Of a stretch of 64,000 nt of DNA, positions 1-8,577 are shown piece by piece. Where the stretch lies: positions 186,001-250,000 of the forward strand of contig NZ_FQVO01000003.1 in NCBI RefSeq assembly GCF_900129385.1, in the 5' to 3' direction. The notes beneath the pieces are model-generated. The model had not been told where the DNA came from and ran no database searches. It saw only the letters and a program-made list of their open reading frames with translations. This DNA comes from Chryseobacterium takakiae (GTDB lineage Bacteria > Bacteroidota > Bacteroidia > Flavobacteriales > Weeksellaceae). The first letter of the stretch is position 1. Every line of letters begins with the position of its first letter. The position numbers and the translations under genes are program-made.

Positions 1-142
1 TTTTTATTGTATTTTCGTTGCAAGAGCAGTCTTTTACAATCATGGCATTTTTTTCCAGATCCGCAGTGGAAAATGGACTGATAAAAAAGGAAGGCTGTCT
101 GAAGCTTTCGGGATAGATGATCTGCTCTTTGTAAAAAATCAT
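1..142 (-). CDS. Unidentified protein, N-terminal fragment (cut by window edge)
   Basis: An open frame starts at ATG 142-140 and runs off the left edge, giving 47 residues beginning MIFYKEQIIYPESF. The start overlaps the stop codon of the upstream ketoisomerase gene as ATGA, which points to translational coupling in the polysaccharide operon. No conserved motif is visible in this short piece. From the operon context a sugar-modifying enzyme (aminotransferase, acyltransferase or glycosyltransferase) would be expected, but that is inference from the neighbours only. Confidence 0.6.
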   Translation of the reverse strand, partial: MIFYKEQIIYPESFRQPSFFISPFSTADLEKNAMIVKDCSCNENTIK

Positions 143-558
143 TTTCTTAATTTTTGGAAATCTTCATAATTTCTTATATAATCATTTTCATTATAATGAT
201 GTGATGCCAGTACCAGGCAGATTGCACCGGATGAAAAATTAATTTCCGATGCCCAGATTCCAGGAGGAATATGCAATCCTATATTCGGACGGTTTAAAAA
301 AACCTGTCTTTTGAATTTGCCGTCATCCAGAGAAATCTCAAAGCTTCCGCTTGCCGCAATTAAAAACTGATGGCATTCTTTGTGGGAGTGTGCTCCTCTG
401 CTTTCACCACCCATAATATCATAGAGATAGAACACTCTTTTTACATTAAATGGAAATGGAGAATTGTTTTCTACAACAGTGAGATTGCCTTCATCGAAAG
501 TAATTTTATTTAAATCAATCACGCTGCAGTCAAATATTGAAAAGCTGCTGTTTTTCAT
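139..558 (-). CDS. dTDP-4-keto-6-deoxyglucose 3,4-ketoisomerase-like cupin (FdtA/QdtA/WxcM family), copy 1
   Basis: A 139-residue single-domain cupin. The family motif is clear at residues 44-60 (YLYDIMGGESRGAHSHK), with the paired histidines H57 and H59 that line the active site in FdtA-type isomerases. The family moves the keto group of dTDP-4-keto-6-deoxyglucose from C4 to C3 before amination, giving Fuc3N- or Qui3N-type sugars for surface glycans. I start it at ATG 558; a longer frame would begin at a TTG (582), which is less likely. It overlaps the end of the paralogous upstream gene by 29 bases and the next gene by ATGA. The substrate would come from RmlB in the same run of genes. Family assignment is firm; the exact sugar isomer is not. 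Confidence 0.85.
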   Translation of the reverse strand: MKNSSFSIFDCSVIDLNKITFDEGNLTVVENNSPFPFNVKRVFYLYDIMGGESRGAHSHKECHQFLIAASGSFEISLDDGKFKRQVFLNRPNIGLHIPPGIWASEINFSSGAICLVLASHHYNENDYIRNYEDFQKLRK

Positions 559-949
559 GAACCAATATTTTAAATTCTTCAAAATCTCTTATATAGTCAT
601 TTTCATTATAGGGTTTATCAGATACAATAAGGGCAAGGGAATTGGTGGAGAAATTTTCTAATCTTCGCCAGTACATTTCGGGAATGTATAACCCATAATA
701 AGATCTGTTCAATGAGAATCTCTGCTCATCTTTTCCATCATGCACAACAACATCAAAACTTCCGGACAAGGCAATTATAAATTCCTGCTGTTCTCTGAAC
801 GCGTGGCTTCCCCTTACTTCTCCCCCGGGTACATCATAAATCCAATAGGTTCTGTTAATATCAAAAGGTAGTTGATTAGGATATTCAAAAAAAGAAAGAT
901 TTCCCCTTTTGTCATAAATCTTAGGGAGTTGAATTATCTGAGGGATCAT
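530..949 (-). CDS. Sugar 3,4-ketoisomerase-like cupin (FdtA/QdtA family), copy 2, altered active site
   Basis: A 139-residue paralogue of the neighbouring cupin, with the same core (YWIYDVPGGEVRGSHAF at residues 35-51) and the same C-terminal YNENDYIR motif. The second histidine of the HxH pair is replaced by phenylalanine (H49, F51), whereas copy 1 keeps both. It could be a less active isomerase, an enzyme with another product, or a partner subunit for copy 1. The start at ATG 949 overlaps the wzt stop codon as ATGA, so the gene belongs to the same transcript. Family is confident; activity is uncertain. Confidence 0.8.
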   Translation of the reverse strand: MIPQIIQLPKIYDKRGNLSFFEYPNQLPFDINRTYWIYDVPGGEVRGSHAFREQQEFIIALSGSFDVVVHDGKDEQRFSLNRSYYGLYIPEMYWRRLENFSTNSLALIVSDKPYNENDYIRDFEEFKILVHEKQQLFNI

Positions 950-2205
950 GGCGTTATTATTTTATAATCAAATGTGGGTCTTGTAATGCCTGGATAAACA
1001 TGCAGCATTTTTCCTACTTTTACATTTTCTATTTCAAATCCGATAAAATTGTCAACTCCAAAGAGAAGAACTCTCTGATCTTTTCCGAAGTACAATTTAA
1101 AATAGTAATTTCCTGCATTCAAAAACCCAGCAGGAATATCAAATTCCACGGTATATTCTCCTATTTGCGAATCATTATTTTCAGAAACAAATTTTCCTAC
1201 GTGAAAGATGACGAGCTCTTCATAATTTTTCAGCTCAAATGTCGTATCAAGAGTTATATTCGGGCAGTAGTTATGAAAAACGAGTTTCACATGTACACCT
1301 GATTCGATGTCTAGTAGCTTCCCTTTTATAGGGGATACGGCAAACGTTTTGATCCTTATATTTTCATTGCCTATGGCTTCTTCCAGATTTCCATCATAAT
1401 GATAAGAACTTTCTGCTTCATTATTTTTCTGATACTCGATTACGGTACTGAGGATATCTCCCTGATAGCTTATCTGTCCCTGATTAAGAAGAATTCCGTT
1501 ATTACAAAGCTCTTTTATGGCGGTCATATTATGGCTTACAAAAAGTATTGTCCTGCCTTCTCCTTTCGTAACATCACCCATTTTGCCCAGGCATTTTTTT
1601 TGAAACTCTGCATCGCCCACTGCCAACACCTCATCTACAATCAGAATTTCAGATTCCAGATGTGCAGCTACGGCAAACGCCAGACGTACATACATCCCGG
1701 AAGAATACCTTTTTACGGGAGTGTCAATATATCTTTCTACTCCTGAGAAATCCACAATTTCATCAAATTTCCTTTTGATCTCTTTCCGGGTCATCCCGAG
1801 GATGGCGCCGTTCAGAAATACATTCTCTCTGCCTGTCATTTCAGGATGGAAACCTGTTCCTACTTCTAGCAGCGATGCAATTCGTCCACGGGTATATATT
1901 TTTCCTGTTGTAGGTTTGGTGACTTTGCTTAATAATTTCAACAGAGTAGATTTCCCGGCTCCGTTTCTTCCGATAATGCCTACAGCATCGCCCTGTTCGA
2001 TTTCGAAATTGATGTCCCGCAGAGACCATACATATTCGGATTCACCTTGTACCGTTCTGTCATTGGCTTCACCAATCTTCAGATAAGGATCTTCTTTTCC
2101 CCTCATTCTGTACCATATACGGTTGAGATCATGAGAAAGGGTTCCGGTGCCTACCTGTCCTAATCTGTATTGCTTTGATATATTTTCTGCTTTTAAGACC
2201 AGCAT
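946..2205 (-). CDS. wzt: Polysaccharide ABC transporter, ATP-binding subunit (Wzt type)
   Basis: A 419-residue ATPase that would power export of a lipid-linked O-antigen-type polysaccharide across the inner membrane together with the Wzm permease encoded just upstream. Visible motifs are Walker A GRNGAGKS (residues 79-86), the ABC signature region YSSGM (167-171), Walker B ILIVDE (187-192) and the switch histidine in SHN (225). After about residue 265 there is a C-terminal beta-rich extension of roughly 150 residues, as in Wzt proteins that recognise the modified glycan end. The GRIASLLEVGTGFHPEMTGREN stretch is typical of this subfamily. It lies 33 bases after wzm. Confidence 0.93.
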   Translation of the reverse strand: MLVLKAENISKQYRLGQVGTGTLSHDLNRIWYRMRGKEDPYLKIGEANDRTVQGESEYVWSLRDINFEIEQGDAVGIIGRNGAGKSTLLKLLSKVTKPTTGKIYTRGRIASLLEVGTGFHPEMTGRENVFLNGAILGMTRKEIKRKFDEIVDFSGVERYIDTPVKRYSSGMYVRLAFAVAAHLESEILIVDEVLAVGDAEFQKKCLGKMGDVTKGEGRTILFVSHNMTAIKELCNNGILLNQGQISYQGDILSTVIEYQKNNEAESSYHYDGNLEEAIGNENIRIKTFAVSPIKGKLLDIESGVHVKLVFHNYCPNITLDTTFELKNYEELVIFHVGKFVSENNDSQIGEYTVEFDIPAGFLNAGNYYFKLYFGKDQRVLLFGVDNFIGFEIENVKVGKMLHVYPGITRPTFDYKIITP

Positions 2206-2238
2206 AATAATAGTATTGGGAATGTTAATAAATTTTTT

Positions 2239-3087
2239 TTAAACGGTATCCATAAAAGTTTTCTCAACTTTATTGAATATAAGCGTTCCCGTCATTAAAA
2301 GTAAAAGAATGATGCATGTGCTTACTGCAAGCATTACAGGAGAAAAATCTCCTACGCCCAGCCATGCATATTTAAAACATTCGAAAATTCCTGTTAATGG
2401 ATTATAAAAAGCCAGCTTTTTAAAAAATCCGGGTAAGGATGACGTAGGATAGATAACGGGAGTTGCGTACATATACAGGTTTACTCCGAATACCAGAAGC
2501 ATGCTGAGGTCTTTGTATTTTGTGGTTAGGGAGGAAAATATCATTCCTGTACCTAATGCAAAAAACGCCATAAGAATAATAAGGAATGGTGTTGCCAGCA
2601 TCCATAAATTAGGATGAATTTCTCCCTTAAACAGGTAATACATCCAGACCAACAGGAATAAAAGAAACTGTACACCGAAACGCATGAGATTTGAAATAAC
2701 AATAGATACAGGTGTTACAAGTCTTGGGAAATATACTTTTCCGAAAATGCCTGCGTTTCCTACGAATGTGGAAGAAGTGCCCAGAAGGCACGAAGAAAAA
2801 TAATTCCAGAGAGTAACCCCCGAAAGATAGAATAACAAAGGCGGTGCTCCATCTGTAGGCAGCCTTGCTATTTTGCCAAAAACAATGAGAAAGGTAATTG
2901 TCGTAAAGATCGGGTTTATAAAAAACCAGGTGGGACCTAAAATTGTCTGTTTAAAACCAGATATGAAATCTCTTTTTACAAACATGTAAACGAGATCTTT
3001 ATAATTCCATACCTCTTTTAATTTTAAATCGAGCAAAGAATGCCGGGCTTCAATTATTTCGGTCCACTTTTCTTGTGGTTCATTCAT
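2239..3087 (-). CDS. wzm: Polysaccharide ABC transporter permease (Wzm type, ABC-2)
   Basis: A 282-residue integral inner-membrane protein with about six hydrophobic segments and the ABC-2 permease pattern, including an amphipathic N-terminal region ending in VKRDFISGFKQTILGPTWFF. It would form the channel for glycan export with Wzt. Pairing with wzt directly downstream identifies the substrate class as O-antigen or a similar surface polysaccharide. On the minus strand a TAAATTTG box (3112-3105) just upstream of the ATG could be its -7 promoter element. A 158-base gap separates it from rmlA. Confidence 0.92.
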   Translation of the reverse strand: MNEPQEKWTEIIEARHSLLDLKLKEVWNYKDLVYMFVKRDFISGFKQTILGPTWFFINPIFTTITFLIVFGKIARLPTDGAPPLLFYLSGVTLWNYFSSCLLGTSSTFVGNAGIFGKVYFPRLVTPVSIVISNLMRFGVQFLLFLLVWMYYLFKGEIHPNLWMLATPFLIILMAFFALGTGMIFSSLTTKYKDLSMLLVFGVNLYMYATPVIYPTSSLPGFFKKLAFYNPLTGIFECFKYAWLGVGDFSPVMLAVSTCIILLLLMTGTLIFNKVEKTFMDTV

Positions 3088-3245
3088 TTGTGTTATGTTT
3101 ACTGCAAATTTATATTATTTTCTTATATGTAGTATATTTATTCTTAAAAATTTGTTATTTAGTTAAAAAAATTAAAGGTTATCTCCAATATGGGAGCATA
3201 TATTGTGAAAACCGGTAAAATGCTGTTAAGTTAATTTGACCTAGT

Positions 3246-4109
3246 TTATTTATTTACCAGCTTTTTTAAATACTCGCCGTAGCCACTTTTTCCATATTTT
3301 ACTGCAGTTTCCAACAGTTTTTCTTCATTGATGAATTTATTTCTGAAGGCAATTTCTTCAATACACCCGATTTTGAATCCCTGCCTTTTTTCAATCACCC
3401 GTACAAATTCCGAAGCATCATTAAGAGATTCAAATGTTCCGGTATCTAGCCATGCAGTGCCTCTGTCTAAAACACCTACTTCAAGTTTTCCTTTGTTAAG
3501 ATAAACGTTATTTACATCGGTAATTTCAAGCTCGCCTCTTGTGGAAGGCTGTATGTTTTTTGCAATTTCAACAACCTCGTTATCATAAAAATATAATCCC
3601 GGAACGGCATAATTGGACTTTGGCTTCAGTGGTTTTTCTTCAATGGAAACCGCTTTAAAATCATCATCAAATTCTACAACTCCATATCTTTCGGGATCTG
3701 AAACGTGGTATGCGAAAACAACTCCGCCTTCCGGGTTGGTTTTATTTTTAAGCAATGTCCCCATCTCGGAGCCATAGAAAATATTATCACCTAAAACCAA
3801 CGCAGCAGCGTCGTTTCCAATGAACTGATCTCCTAGAATAAATGCCTGTGCCAGTCCGTCCGGGCTTGGCTGCACAACATATTGGATGTTGCATCCTATT
3901 TGGGAGCCGTCACCCAGAAGCTTGACAAAGCCTTCCTGATCATGCGGTGTTGTGATAACAAGAATATCCTTAATTCCTGCCAATAGTAAAGTTGACAGCG
4001 GATAATAAATCATCGGTTTGTCATAAATAGGCATCAGTTGTTTACTGACTGCAATGGTAAGAGGATAAAGTCTGGTTCCTGAACCTCCTGCTAAAATAAT
4101 TCCTTTCAT
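3246..4109 (-). CDS. rmlA: Glucose-1-phosphate thymidylyltransferase
   Basis: Makes dTDP-glucose from dTTP and glucose-1-phosphate, the first step toward dTDP-deoxysugars. At 287 residues it has family length. Sequence marks are the nucleotide-binding loop [11 protein letters not shown] (residues 8-18), the [12 protein letters not shown] stretch, LGDNIFYG and a C-terminal [10 protein letters not shown] segment. It lies 12 bases downstream of rmlB, so the two are probably co-transcribed. No rmlC or rmlD is present in the window, so the dTDP-4-keto intermediate most likely feeds the cupin isomerases and an amino-sugar branch rather than rhamnose. Confidence 0.96.
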   Translation of the reverse strand: MKGIILAGGSGTRLYPLTIAVSKQLMPIYDKPMIYYPLSTLLLAGIKDILVITTPHDQEGFVKLLGDGSQIGCNIQYVVQPSPDGLAQAFILGDQFIGNDAAALVLGDNIFYGSEMGTLLKNKTNPEGGVVFAYHVSDPERYGVVEFDDDFKAVSIEEKPLKPKSNYAVPGLYFYDNEVVEIAKNIQPSTRGELEITDVNNVYLNKGKLEVGVLDRGTAWLDTGTFESLNDASEFVRVIEKRQGFKIGCIEEIAFRNKFINEEKLLETAVKYGKSGYGEYLKKLVNK

Positions 4110-4121
4110 TGTATTGTGTTT

Positions 4122-5201
4122 TTAATGATATTGTTTTTCGTAGTACTTCTGGTAATCTCCGCTTGTTACATTTTCCAGCCATTCTTTGTTTTCCAGATAC
4201 CAGTCGATGGTTTTTGCCAATCCTTGCTCAAATGTTACAGAAGGCTTCCATCCGAGATCTGTATTAAGCTTGGTAGCATCGATAGCGTAGCGTTTATCGT
4301 GGCCAGGTCTGTCTTTTACAAAAGTGATCAGTTTTTCAGAATAGCCTTCCGGTCTGCCCAGTTTTGCATCCATCTGTTTGATAAGCTCTTTTACCAGATC
4401 AATATTCTGCCATTCATTAAATCCTCCGATATTGTAGGTTTCACCTGTTTTGGCCTCATTGAAAATCTGGTGGATTGCTTTTGCGTGATCAATAACAAAT
4501 AGCCAGTCTCTTGTATATTTACCGTCACCGTAAATTGGCAAAGGTTTTTCGTTGATAATGTTGGATATGCAAAGAGGAATTAATTTTTCAGGAAAATGGT
4601 TCGGACCATAATTATTTGAGCAGTTAGAAACGATGAAAGGCATACCGTAGGTATTTCCGTAAGCTCTCACCAAGTGATCAGACGCTGCCTTTGAAGCAGA
4701 ATAAGGCGACTGTGGGTCGTATGGTGTTGTTTCTAAAAAGAATCCGGTTTCACCCAAACTTCCATACACCTCGTCGGTAGAAATATGGTAGAACAGGTTT
4801 TTTCTTTCTTCATCCGGGAATCTCCCATGGGTATGATCAGGATTAAGCGTCCAGAATTCTTTACATAAATTTAAAAGATTCGCCGTACCGTTGACATTGG
4901 TATTGATAAATGCCATAGGGTCCGTGATGCTTCTGTCTACATGGCTTTCTGCAGCCAAATGTACAACGGCATCAGGATTATATTTTTCAAAAACTGTTCT
5001 TAATTCTTCAGGATGGGTAATGTCTGCTTTCTCGAAAACATAATTTGGCTCATTTTCAATGTCCTTTAAGTTTTCAAGATTTCCTGCGTAGGTAAGAGCA
5101 TCCAGGTTGATGATGGTAATTTCAGGATTGTTTTTTACAAATTCTCTTACCACATGCGAGCCGATGAATCCGGCGCCACCGGTAATAATTATATTTTTCA
5201 T
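4122..5201 (-). CDS. rmlB: dTDP-glucose 4,6-dehydratase
   Basis: A short-chain dehydrogenase-fold enzyme converting dTDP-glucose to dTDP-4-keto-6-deoxyglucose. The NAD-binding motif GGAGFIGSH opens the protein (residues 8-16), with STDEVYG carrying the catalytic acid region and the YSASK catalytic Tyr/Lys motif further on. I chose ATG 5201 because it puts the dinucleotide-binding strand at the usual position; an in-frame ATG at 5222 would add seven residues. Length is then 359 residues, normal for the family. It sits between ugd and rmlA in one minus-strand run. Confidence 0.95.
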   Translation of the reverse strand: MKNIIITGGAGFIGSHVVREFVKNNPEITIINLDALTYAGNLENLKDIENEPNYVFEKADITHPEELRTVFEKYNPDAVVHLAAESHVDRSITDPMAFINTNVNGTANLLNLCKEFWTLNPDHTHGRFPDEERKNLFYHISTDEVYGSLGETGFFLETTPYDPQSPYSASKAASDHLVRAYGNTYGMPFIVSNCSNNYGPNHFPEKLIPLCISNIINEKPLPIYGDGKYTRDWLFVIDHAKAIHQIFNEAKTGETYNIGGFNEWQNIDLVKELIKQMDAKLGRPEGYSEKLITFVKDRPGHDKRYAIDATKLNTDLGWKPSVTFEQGLAKTIDWYLENKEWLENVTSGDYQKYYEKQYH

Positions 5202-5248
5202 ATGATATGTGCTATTGGCCATCGGCTTTTGGCTTTTGGCATTTACTT

Positions 5249-6571
5249 TTAAGTTAAATTTTGTTCAATGGTTCTTCTGCCAATGCTTTTATAATAGAAT
5301 CCGTTTTGCTCTGGAATTTCCAGAGGATACATATTTCTTCCATCAAAAACAGCTTTGTTTTTCATTTTTTTAGCCATCAGTTCAAAATTAGGATTTTTGA
5401 ATTCCGGCCATTCAGTTGCGATGAATAAGGCATCTGCATTTTCTACTGCCTCATACATGGTTTTGGCAAAATGAATTTTATCCCCCAGAAGTTTTCTTAC
5501 ATTATTTTCTGCAACGGAGTCATACGCAATAATTTTTGCGCCTTTTTGCAATAAAATAGAAATATTATCAAGGGATGATGCCTCGCGGATGTCATCGGTA
5601 TTTGCTTTAAAAGCCAATCCCCACATCGCAATTGTTTTTCCTTCAATACTTCCGCCGAAATACTTTTCAATTTCACCTACAAGAATTACTTTTTGAGCGG
5701 CATTCACTTTTTCAGTTGCTTCCAGGATCTGAAAATCAAATTCTTCATTTTTTCCTGATTTTATCAAAGCCTTTACATCTTTTGGGAAACAGCTGCCACC
5801 ATACCCGATTCCCGGAAACAGAAACCTGTGGCCTATTCTGTCATCACTTCCCATTCCCAGACGAACTTTATCTACATCTGCTCCTACTTTTTCACAGTAG
5901 TTGGCAATTTCATTCATGAAGGTGATTTTTACGGCAAGAAATGAATTGGCCGCATATTTTGTAAGCTCAGACGATTTTTCATCCATAAATATAATAGGAA
6001 TCCCGGTATTGGTAAATGGCTGATAGATTTTTGCCATAATGTCTTTTGCTTTTTCCGAACTGGAACCTACCACCACTCTTGAAGGATTCATAGAATCTTC
6101 AACGGCAAAACCTTCTCTCAGGAATTCGGGATTTGAAACCACATCAAAAGGAATTGTTGTTTTGGATTCAATGACTTCCCTTACTTTGTCGGCTGTACCT
6201 ACAGGAACAGTACTTTTATTGACGATAACTTTATAATCGGTCATCATCTCTCCGATATCGCTAGCAACCTTCAGAACATAAGAAAGGTCTGCAGATCCGT
6301 CTTCTCCCGGCGGGGTCGGTAAAGCGAGATATATAACTTCGCTTTTATCTAATGCTTCTTTTAAATCGGTTGTGAAAAATAATCTTTCAGACTGGATATT
6401 TCTTAGAAACATCTCCTCAAGATTCGGCTCATAAATGGGAACTATGCCGTTTTTCATCCCCTCAACTTTTTTTTCATCAATATCTACACAGTATACTGAA
6501 TTTCCAAGTTCTGCTAAAGTCGTTCCTGTGACTAATCCTACATAACCTGTTCCTACAATAGTAATATTCAA
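5249..6571 (-). CDS. ugd: UDP-glucose 6-dehydrogenase
   Basis: Oxidises UDP-glucose twice to UDP-glucuronic acid, a precursor for acidic surface polysaccharides. The protein has 440 residues, with the NAD-binding motif GTGYVGLVTG (7-16), the NKSTVPVGT stretch, NPEFLREG, and the catalytic cysteine C261 in GYGGSCFPKD. It is the first gene of the minus-strand polysaccharide run, 47 bases ahead of rmlB. The short intervening stretch holds a tandem of the heptamer GGCTTTT and no obvious terminator. A TACTTTTG box on the minus strand upstream is a likely promoter element. Confidence 0.95.
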   Translation of the reverse strand: MNITIVGTGYVGLVTGTTLAELGNSVYCVDIDEKKVEGMKNGIVPIYEPNLEEMFLRNIQSERLFFTTDLKEALDKSEVIYLALPTPPGEDGSADLSYVLKVASDIGEMMTDYKVIVNKSTVPVGTADKVREVIESKTTIPFDVVSNPEFLREGFAVEDSMNPSRVVVGSSSEKAKDIMAKIYQPFTNTGIPIIFMDEKSSELTKYAANSFLAVKITFMNEIANYCEKVGADVDKVRLGMGSDDRIGHRFLFPGIGYGGSCFPKDVKALIKSGKNEEFDFQILEATEKVNAAQKVILVGEIEKYFGGSIEGKTIAMWGLAFKANTDDIREASSLDNISILLQKGAKIIAYDSVAENNVRKLLGDKIHFAKTMYEAVENADALFIATEWPEFKNPNFELMAKKMKNKAVFDGRNMYPLEIPEQNGFYYKSIGRRTIEQNLT

Positions 6572-6596
6572 AGTAAATGAATTTTTAAAATTAGTA

Positions 6597-6604
6597 CAAA
6601 AGTA
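6597..6604 (-). promoter_or_regulatory. Candidate -7 box upstream of ugd
   Basis: On the minus strand the sequence TACTTTTG matches the Bacteroidota -7 consensus TAnnTTTG and lies 26 bases upstream of the ugd ATG. No good -33 TTTG partner is seen at 19-21 bases, so the call is tentative. Confidence 0.4.
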
Positions 6605-6668
6605 ATAAAAATACCATCATGGTAATATTTTAAATAATAATTAACTTATTGTATTGATACTAAGATAT

Positions 6669-6699
6669 TTTGCATTTCCGAGAAATATTCGTATATTTG
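6669..6699 (+). promoter_or_regulatory. Promoter for rimP-nusA-infB
   Basis: TTTG at 6669-6672 and TATATTTG at 6692-6699 are separated by 19 bases, an exact fit to the Bacteroidota primary sigma factor consensus (TTTG, 19-21 bases, TAnnTTTG). Transcription should start near 6706, leaving a leader of about 75 bases before rimP. Confidence 0.65.
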
Positions 6700-6724
6700 C
6701 ATTGGATTTACGGAAAAACATGGG

Positions 6725-6751
6725 AAGGCCTTCGGAAGAAAGCCTTTTTTC
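6725..6751 (+). terminator. Leader hairpin with U-tract upstream of rimP (possible attenuator)
   Basis: AAGGC (6725-6729) can pair with GCCTT (6742-6746), followed by a run of T to 6750. This is terminator-like, yet it lies between the rimP promoter and the rimP ATG, with about 30 bases left before the start. An inner CTTC/GAAG pairing offers a competing fold. It may act as an attenuator or be the 3' end of a short leader RNA. The stem is short, so function is uncertain. Confidence 0.4.
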
Positions 6752-6780
6752 GTACGATAAATCATCATTTTAAATAACAT

Positions 6781-7248
6781 ATGGAGTTTAGAAAAAAAAT
6801 TGAAGAATTATTAAATGATTTTCTGGAGACCAGAAAAGATTTATTCCTTATAGATCTGAAGATTTCTGCCGGAGATGACATTACAGTGATTTTGGATGGT
6901 GATAACGGGGTGTCTCTTCAGGATTGTCTTGATGCAAGCCGTGCCATAGAATTCAATATGGATCGTGAAGAGCATGATTTCAGTCTTCAGGTAATGTCTG
7001 CGGGTTTGAGCGAGCCTCTTGCCACTCAAAGACAGTTTGCTAAAAATATCGGAAGAGAGATTGAAGTTTTAATGAATGACTCTTCAAAAATTGAAGGGGA
7101 GCTGGCGAAAGCAGACGAAGAAAAGATTAAACTTATCCTAAGGTATCGCAAACCAAAAGATATTGGTAAAGGTAAAGTAGATGTGGAGGAGGAAAAGGAA
7201 ATTCCGTACTCTGACATTAAAAAAGCATTAGTAACAATTAAATTTTAA
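6781..7248 (+). CDS. rimP: Ribosome maturation factor RimP
   Basis: A 155-residue protein that helps assemble the 30S ribosomal subunit. The N-terminal domain ends with the characteristic segment around residues 52-75, including IEFNMDREEHDFSLQVMSAG, and the C-terminal SH3-like barrel follows. It is first in the rimP-nusA-infB order found across bacteria and lies 15 bases ahead of nusA. The ATG at 6781 is the only sensible start. Confidence 0.93.
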   Translation: MEFRKKIEELLNDFLETRKDLFLIDLKISAGDDITVILDGDNGVSLQDCLDASRAIEFNMDREEHDFSLQVMSAGLSEPLATQRQFAKNIGREIEVLMNDSSKIEGELAKADEEKIKLILRYRKPKDIGKGKVDVEEEKEIPYSDIKKALVTIKF

Positions 7249-7263
7249 AAGAAAAAAGAATAC

Positions 7264-8499
7264 ATGGACAATATAGCGTTGATTGAATCCTTTGGTGATT
7301 TTAAAGACGAAAAGGGAATCAGTAAGATTGATCTTATGGCAATTATTGAAGATTCACTGAAAACTCTTTTAAGAAAGAGATACGATTCAGATGATCATTT
7401 TGATGTGATTGTAAACCCTGACAAAGGAGATTTTCAGATATTTTTAAATAAAACCATTGTAGAAGACGAAATGTCTGAAGACGATGATCTTGAAATAGAA
7501 ATTTCCGAGGCTAAAAAGATTGATCCAACCTTTGAAGTAGGAGAAGATTTTACTATGGAAATTCCTGTTGCACAGCTGGGAAGAAGAAATATTCTTACCC
7601 TGAAGCAGATTTTGGCTACGAAATTGCAGGAGCACAACAATGCTATGTTGTATGAGCAGTTTAAAGACAGAATCGGGGAGATTGTTGTAGGAGAAATTCA
7701 CCATATTCGTCACAAGCACGTAATTCTGCTTGATGATGAAGGAAATGAATTTATTCTTCCTAAAGAAAATCAGATTCCTTCAGACTTCTTTAAAAAAGGA
7801 GAAAATATCAGAGCTATTGTAGAAACAGTAGATTTCAAAGGTTCAAAACCACAGATTATTATTTCCAGAACTGCACCTAAATTCCTTGAGAAATTATTGG
7901 AGCTGGAAATTCCTGAAATCCAGGATGGAACAATTATTTTGAAAAAAGTAGTGAGAATTCCTGGTGAGAAGGCTAAGATTGCAGTAGATGCTTACGACGA
8001 CAGAATTGATCCGGTAGGAGCTTGTGTAGGAGTGAAGGGGTCAAGAATTCACGGTGTGGTAAGAGAATTGAGAAATGAAAACATCGATGTAATCCAGTGG
8101 TCTAAAAACCCTGAAATTTTGGTGAAGAGAGCTTTAGGAAATGTTACCATTAATAAAATTGATATCAACGAAGAACAACAGTATGCATTGGTATACACTC
8201 CGGTTGAAGAGATTTCCAAAGTAATCGGAAAACAGGGCCAGAATATCAGACTTGCTTCTTGGTTGACAGGTTATGAGATCGATGTACACAGAGAAGCCAG
8301 CGAAGATGATGATGTTGAACTGAAAGAATTCAATGATGATATCGATCAGTGGATTATTGATGAGTTCAATAAAGTAGGTCTTACAACTGCAAAATCTGTT
8401 TTGGATAAAGAAACCGAAAGTTTATTGAATATGGTAGATCTTGAAGAGGAAACCATTGAAGAAGTGAAGCGTATTCTGAGAGAAGAATTCGAAGATTAA
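7264..8499 (+). CDS. nusA: Transcription termination/antitermination factor NusA
   Basis: Binds RNA polymerase and nascent RNA to control pausing, termination and antitermination. At 411 residues it has the N-terminal polymerase-binding domain, an S1 domain around 135-200 and two KH domains, visible in GVKGSRIHGVVREL and in IGKQGQNIRLASW. It ends soon after with an acidic tail and lacks the C-terminal acidic repeats of E. coli NusA, as is usual outside Proteobacteria. It sits between rimP and infB in a common transcript. Confidence 0.96.
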   Translation: MDNIALIESFGDFKDEKGISKIDLMAIIEDSLKTLLRKRYDSDDHFDVIVNPDKGDFQIFLNKTIVEDEMSEDDDLEIEISEAKKIDPTFEVGEDFTMEIPVAQLGRRNILTLKQILATKLQEHNNAMLYEQFKDRIGEIVVGEIHHIRHKHVILLDDEGNEFILPKENQIPSDFFKKGENIRAIVETVDFKGSKPQIIISRTAPKFLEKLLELEIPEIQDGTIILKKVVRIPGEKAKIAVDAYDDRIDPVGACVGVKGSRIHGVVRELRNENIDVIQWSKNPEILVKRALGNVTINKIDINEEQQYALVYTPVEEISKVIGKQGQNIRLASWLTGYEIDVHREASEDDDVELKEFNDDIDQWIIDEFNKVGLTTAKSVLDKETESLLNMVDLEEETIEEVKRILREEFED

Positions 8500-8577
8500 G
8501 ATTTGTAAATAAATTTTAATAAACAGTAAAAAAGAAATACTTTAATTTTAAGAATTAAAAAACAGTAAATAATATAG

